Part shown: piece by piece, positions 59,812-64,000 of the stretch
Position numbering within the stretch: position 1 is the stretch's first letter
Layout: each line of letters opens with the position of its first letter
Source: Acanthopleura granulata
Lineage: Eukaryota; Mollusca; Polyplacophora; Chitonida; Chitonidae
DNA: 64,000 nucleotides
Direction of reading: 5' to 3'
Assembly (NCBI GenBank): GCA_016165875.1
Contig: JABBOT010000016.1
Coordinates: forward strand, 10,292,063 to 10,356,062
Program-made: the position numbers and the translations under genes
The notes under the pieces: generated by a model
Told to the model about the DNA's origin: nothing
The model's database searches: none
The model's input: the letters and a program-made list of their open reading frames with translations, nothing else

Positions 59812-61500
59812 AATCAAACTCAAATTTATTGTTTTTACATGACATCACTTTTGGTTCTGGGTTAGCTGCTCACACATTACTTTCTTTTTCTCTCAAAATA
59901 ATCCAGAGGCAACAGTTGTTACTTGTGCAAAATCGCATTTGAGTTTCGGAAAGAAATGCCTCTGAAAAGTTTTTCTATCAACCAAATATGGCTGCTAGGT
60001 CTCGTGGCCTAGGACACCCAAGCTTTCACTCACGAAAGACAGCTCCCAGGCCAACTACCTACTTAACCTTCATGCATTTCTGCCAGGCCATTTCAGCCGC
60101 AGAAGTTTTTCTATTTTGTAACTTGCAAAAAAGGGGACTTTTTTTGGCACATACTACTTTTGGTTTGCTGACGTCATTTCCGGTTTGGCAAAATTTGTCT
60201 TCATGCCTGATTGGATGATGTTAGGCCTTAAGACTGTGTCTCTAGTTTCATTGGTTATATAGATATATCCACTTCTGGTTTTAATGACGTCACTTTAGGT
60301 TTCCCACATTTTGCATATCTGGAATCAGTGTCCAAAACGGCAACAGGTTGGACTGTCTGTACACGTGTAGAAATCATTAGCAAAAAACAAATTTTTCGGT
60401 CACATGACATATTCACCCAATTACGAGAATGTTTAATTTTCAACGCAGAAAGTTTTCATTAACACCCTAAATGCACCTAGGCTTTGTGCAACTACAGTTT
60501 GATTTCAGCTCAATCGTATCAGCCGTTATAGAGAAGAAGATGCTTAAAGGTTTTCATCAAAATCCAATATGGCTACCAAGTCACTTGATCAAAAGTTTTC
60601 AAAAGTTTAGGTGCAAAACTTCAGGTCTGTAGCTAAAACATACTGAAATTTCATACCCGTGCGACTTCTGCTCTGGTGTTATAGGCAAACAGTCAACAAA
60701 TCTTATGGCTATATTAGAAATGAAACGGTTTTGTAGACATAGTGATAATGCCAAAAGGTTTGGACAGACAAACATCACAAAGTACATCATAATATGACTC
60801 ATAATATTTGCATATACAGATATCAGCAACCCTTGATTCTTCTGAATTTGCTTTCAGATAGGTTGGTCATGTTCCCAGCTCAGCTTCGACATTAAATCTT
60901 CTGAATCAATACATTCCTATAATTTCCCTGAATCTCAGTTCAGACGCCTAATCTGGACTCAAAGTTTTATGCAACAAAAACCGGTTTTCCATGATCTTAC
61001 CAAGCAATTCTCAATGCATATCAACTCATAATGCACGGGTAATAAGGATCATATAATATTGCACCTAATGCATTCACACAAACAACGTCAGAATTTGGAA
61101 ACTGCCATTTTCAATAACATGACTCCATTGCTCAAGATCAACTTTCTGTCACAATAGTTGCTTACAGTTCATAATAAAAGAAAAATTAAAATTAAGACTC
61201 CCAGAAAATTGTAACTTGATGTTACAATGAACATCTTCTTGGATTTAATCCAAATGTTCCAAGAATTTATCTCTTTCCCTATAATGCCGAGTGTAGACAA
61301 CTCAAATCGAAAATGGTGTCTGGTGAAATTTAGCTTGCTGTTGATGCACCAGGTATATTTGAGTTAAATAACTAGGTGAAAAGAAGTCAAAATTACTGTA
61401 GGAATTCAATCTGGTGAAAGAAAACATACTTTTGTTGCATACAGCTTTGACAAGTTGAGAATATCACCCAAGTTGCAAGTAAGAAAATGAACGATTACTA
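59812..61500. other. Non-coding stretch, possible old dispersed repeats
   Basis: Two pieces resemble dispersed invertebrate repeats: CCAAATATGGCTGCTAGGTC (near 59981) and CCAATATGGCTACCAAGTCA (near 60563), each next to a TTTTCATCAA or TCTATCAACC lead. They are weak partners of one another. No gene was found. Confidence 0.35.
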
Positions 61501-63296
61501 GGCCCAGTTTCATCAAGCTCAGTATGCCAAGTATAAAACTTTCCTATATATACATATATATATATAGTATATAAAAATTTATAACCACACTTGCATCTCC
61601 TTCTGGTGAATTTATCATGTAAATGTTACACGCTTTATGTTAGGCTAATTTCATAAAGCTTCACACCAACATTGTCATCCATAAATGATGCCACCATATT
61701 GAGCTACAACCCAAGTGTTGTATCCAGGAGTCTTCATTTGAATTTTTGAAAAAATTTTGTCATGGGCCACAAGGCAAAACTGCGCACTTAAAAGCAAATG
61801 TGACATCTTCAGATCCACTCACAAGTTCGCGATGCAAACACACTAGACTGCTGCTCATGAAACCACGTGTAGTCTGCCTGTTGATCGGTCTTTTTCAGAT
61901 TTTTCAGATGTACTTTCAGGTACCAATTTAGTAATAAAAATATTTAATTTGTAATGATAAAACCATTTGATTTTTTCAGGTTTTTTCCTTTCAACACACA
62001 CAACAAAACCCTGTATTCATACCTGAACCTTGAAATTATATACCTGCAGAGAAAAGCATCAGCAACAAGTTTTATGAAATTGATCTTTATTTCCGAAGGT
62101 GAGGAATAAAAAAGATCTCAGCTCTACATCTGAACCTGTCATTCTGTCTGTATCAAGACGATTACTTCACACAACAGGTGTAAAACAGCATATATTTAAA
62201 AGCACAAGCAAAAACAGTGGTTGCAAGCTAATCTAATAAAAAGAGCATACGTTGTTCAACCACATGACATTTCAAGTCAGCCACAAACCATAACACTATC
62301 TCTTCAGGACAACTGTATTTTTATTCACAAGAAAGTCTGATTGCGCATTCTGTTTGAAGCCCGCATCACGGCCATCATGTAGAGTTGAGAGGCCACTCCT
62401 TTTGATTTTCACCCAGGGGACCTTACACATCATCTGCCTATTAAAGCTAAATAATTGAAGACAAGAGATATTTCCTCTACATACACCTCATGCAAATTTG
62501 AATAGCTGAAAAGAAAGCTTCTGTGATTTACCAGGTATCCCATCTCTGTGCCAACTCAACCTACCTGAGGCTAAACCCATTGATCTCAAATGACCTACAC
62601 AATAATTCATGGGGCCATAATTCCATGAAGTTTCTTTCCTGTTTTCAGAGAAGAGAATTATGCCTTCGGGGCTAATATAGATTTCATTCACATCTAGAGG
62701 TTTATCCAGACTGGCATGAAACAACCAGAGACCCCACTTTCATTGTTCTTGGGCCCTCCATGGCAATAAGCAGGTCTACAATGCTCAGGTGACTGTTGCT
62801 CAATAATTTGGTTGAAAACCACTGGTAAGCTTCCACCTATATGGCGTGCCGTAACGTAACTGCCGACAGGTCGGTGATGAACCCCGGGCAATCAAGTTTC
62901 CTCTAGTCACAACTCACCACGATCACCTTGACAAGTTCTTCAGTACTGGCCTTAAAACAATAATCAAATTTGAATGCTGCTGACCGCAGCCCTCCCAGCC
63001 CTAGCATGTACATTACTTGGGCAGAACTAACTTAACGTGCGTGCGTGGCACAGTTAACATAGGTGCAGGCAAGCAAATTCGAAACACATCTAAATTAATG
63101 CCAGGTTTGGAGTGAAGCTCATTTGGCAATACTGATGACATGCTTATTTTTAAGGTGAATACAATTAAACTTCAGATGCATCAGTCTGAGTGATTAATGA
63201 GAATCAATTAAATTTTTGGCTTCCCATTATAATACCTTTATATGTAAACTTAGGAGTACATGCAATGGTCTGTAAGGATGGAAGAATATATTTCTT
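61501..63296. other. Non-coding stretch, no gene recognised
   Basis: An AT microsatellite lies at about 61545-61575. A 78-codon minus frame (62488-62724) shows no family I know and no supporting splice pattern. Confidence 0.3.
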
Positions 63297-63530
63297 TATT
63301 TATTTTATTGTTGTTTTATGCCATACTCATGAATATTTCACTTATACAACAGCGGCCAGCATTATGGTAGGAGAAAACAGGGCCGATATCTGGGGATGTC
63401 TATGACCATCTGCTGGCAGACCTTCACACATTCAGCCGGAGAGCAAGCCAGCATGACCTGAGCTTGAACTCAGCGCAATTGCAATGGTGAGAGACTCCTG
63501 AATCATCAAGCTGTGCTATATGTACCTTTA
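63297..63530 (-). repeat. SINE family 1 copy, inverted, near full-length
   Basis: Tail TTTATTTATTTTATTGTTG, TTTTATGCCATACTCATGAA, CAGCGGCCAGCATTATGG and AGCCGGAGAGCAAGCCAGC lead to TGAGCTTGAACTCAGCGC (B-box complement near 63456-63473) and GAGAGACTCCTGAATCATC. The A box is worn. Confidence 0.85.
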
Positions 63531-64000
63531 GTACAATGGTCTGTAACGGCCTGAATATGACTTCTGACTTTGGTGCAATGGCCTGTGTGTGTAGTTAGTT
63601 GAGATCTAATTTTGGTACAATGTTTCCTCCCATCGTAATGCTGGCCGTCGTCGTACAAGTGAAATATTCTTGAGTACGACATAAAACAACAATCAAATAA
63701 AAAAATATATAAATAACTTTGGTACAATGGCCTGTACCAGTGTAACTGGGTGATTTCTAATGCTGATACAAAGGCCTGAAGCATGGCATGGTTTCTATCT
63801 TGGGAAAGACAGACTCTTGATGTGACAAACTGACGGGAGTAACTTTGGTAGAAGCAGGCCAGACATTACCTGGTACAATAACGTATAATTTTGGAACAAT
63901 GTCCTCTTAGTAAGGCATGGTGATAGCCTGCAAGTTCGTAACATGTCCATCTTGGGGTGGTACAATGACCTCTATCTCTAGCACAATCATGTGCAGCTGA
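63525..64000. repeat. Degenerate TTTGGTACAATGGCCTGT minisatellite, to window end
   Basis: TTTGGTRCAATGGCCTGT-like words recur near 63570, 63614, 63718, 63850, 63890 and 63958 with spacers of 35-100 bases. A SINE fragment (63625-63712) interrupts it. Confidence 0.6.
63625..63712 (+). repeat. SINE family 1, 3' fragment inside a minisatellite
   Basis: TTTCCTCCCATCGTAATGC, TGGCCGTCGTCGTACAAGTG and TATTCTTGAGTACGACATAA end with an AATAAAAAAATATATAAATA tail. It starts abruptly in the middle of a minisatellite unit, so it inserted into the array 5'-truncated. Confidence 0.85.

Noticed and set aside
60599..60829. Minus-strand frame with a DCLPITPEQK segment
   Set aside because: The region looks like dispersed repeat DNA and I could not tie the peptide to a family.
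62041..62062. Micro-exon with acceptor TCTCTGCAG and donor GTATGA coding VYNFKVQ
   Set aside because: It faintly recalls the hyccin VYNLEIV segment, but the match is only seven residues and nothing around it continues the conserved protein.

Overview
The window is animal genomic DNA, most likely from a mollusc. Evidence for a eukaryote is intron-split coding sequence with GT-AG splice sites, many tRNA-derived SINE copies, microsatellites and AT-rich non-coding DNA. The commonest SINE has a tRNA-like head with A and B boxes, a body with the motif GCTGGCCGCCGTCGTA and an (AAATA)n tail. I know this type from mollusc genomes; that assignment is from memory and was not searched.

One protein-coding gene is clearly recognisable. 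It is the hyccin/FAM126 orthologue on the minus strand. Six GT-AG exons lie at 47407-47286, 42704-42609, 34843-34667, 33209-33122, 23379-23220 and 22631-21973. Joined, they total exactly 1302 bases, which is 434 codons including the stop, with every intron phase compatible. They cover the second part of the folded helical domain and the whole low-complexity tail. The N-terminal part (about 150 residues in human hyccin) was not found and probably lies beyond position 64000 or in exons I could not recognise. In known animals hyccin binds TTC7 and stabilises the PI4KA-TTC7-EFR3 complex that makes PI4P at the plasma membrane.

Layout: 1-21.9 kb is the 3' flank, with possible 3' UTR nearest 22 kb. 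It holds SINEs, a large foldback with two inverted tRNA-like heads (7.14-7.63 kb), a Tc1/mariner transposase relic (3.4 kb), minisatellites, a (TA)n tract, decayed repeats at 13-14 kb, a GC-rich hairpin at 13.7 kb and a foldback element at 21.2 kb. From 22 to 47.4 kb are hyccin exons and introns. These carry a 34-nt array, a near-perfect 52-bp-arm hairpin at 34.0 kb, a SINE-derived tandem array at 39.3-39.9 kb and, most striking, seven 76-bp tandem copies of the 3' end of a hyccin exon with its splice donor at 42.07-42.60 kb. From 47.4 to 64 kb is probably the large upstream intron or 5' region. It has candidate regulatory DNA (an RFX X-box at 53.2 kb and a homeodomain-type AT-motif cluster at 51.8-52.05 kb) and three further tandem arrays.

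I found no rRNA, canonical tRNA gene, CRISPR array or bacterial-style operon. No other protein gene could be supported. The short open frames elsewhere look like chance, repeat-derived or antisense frames.
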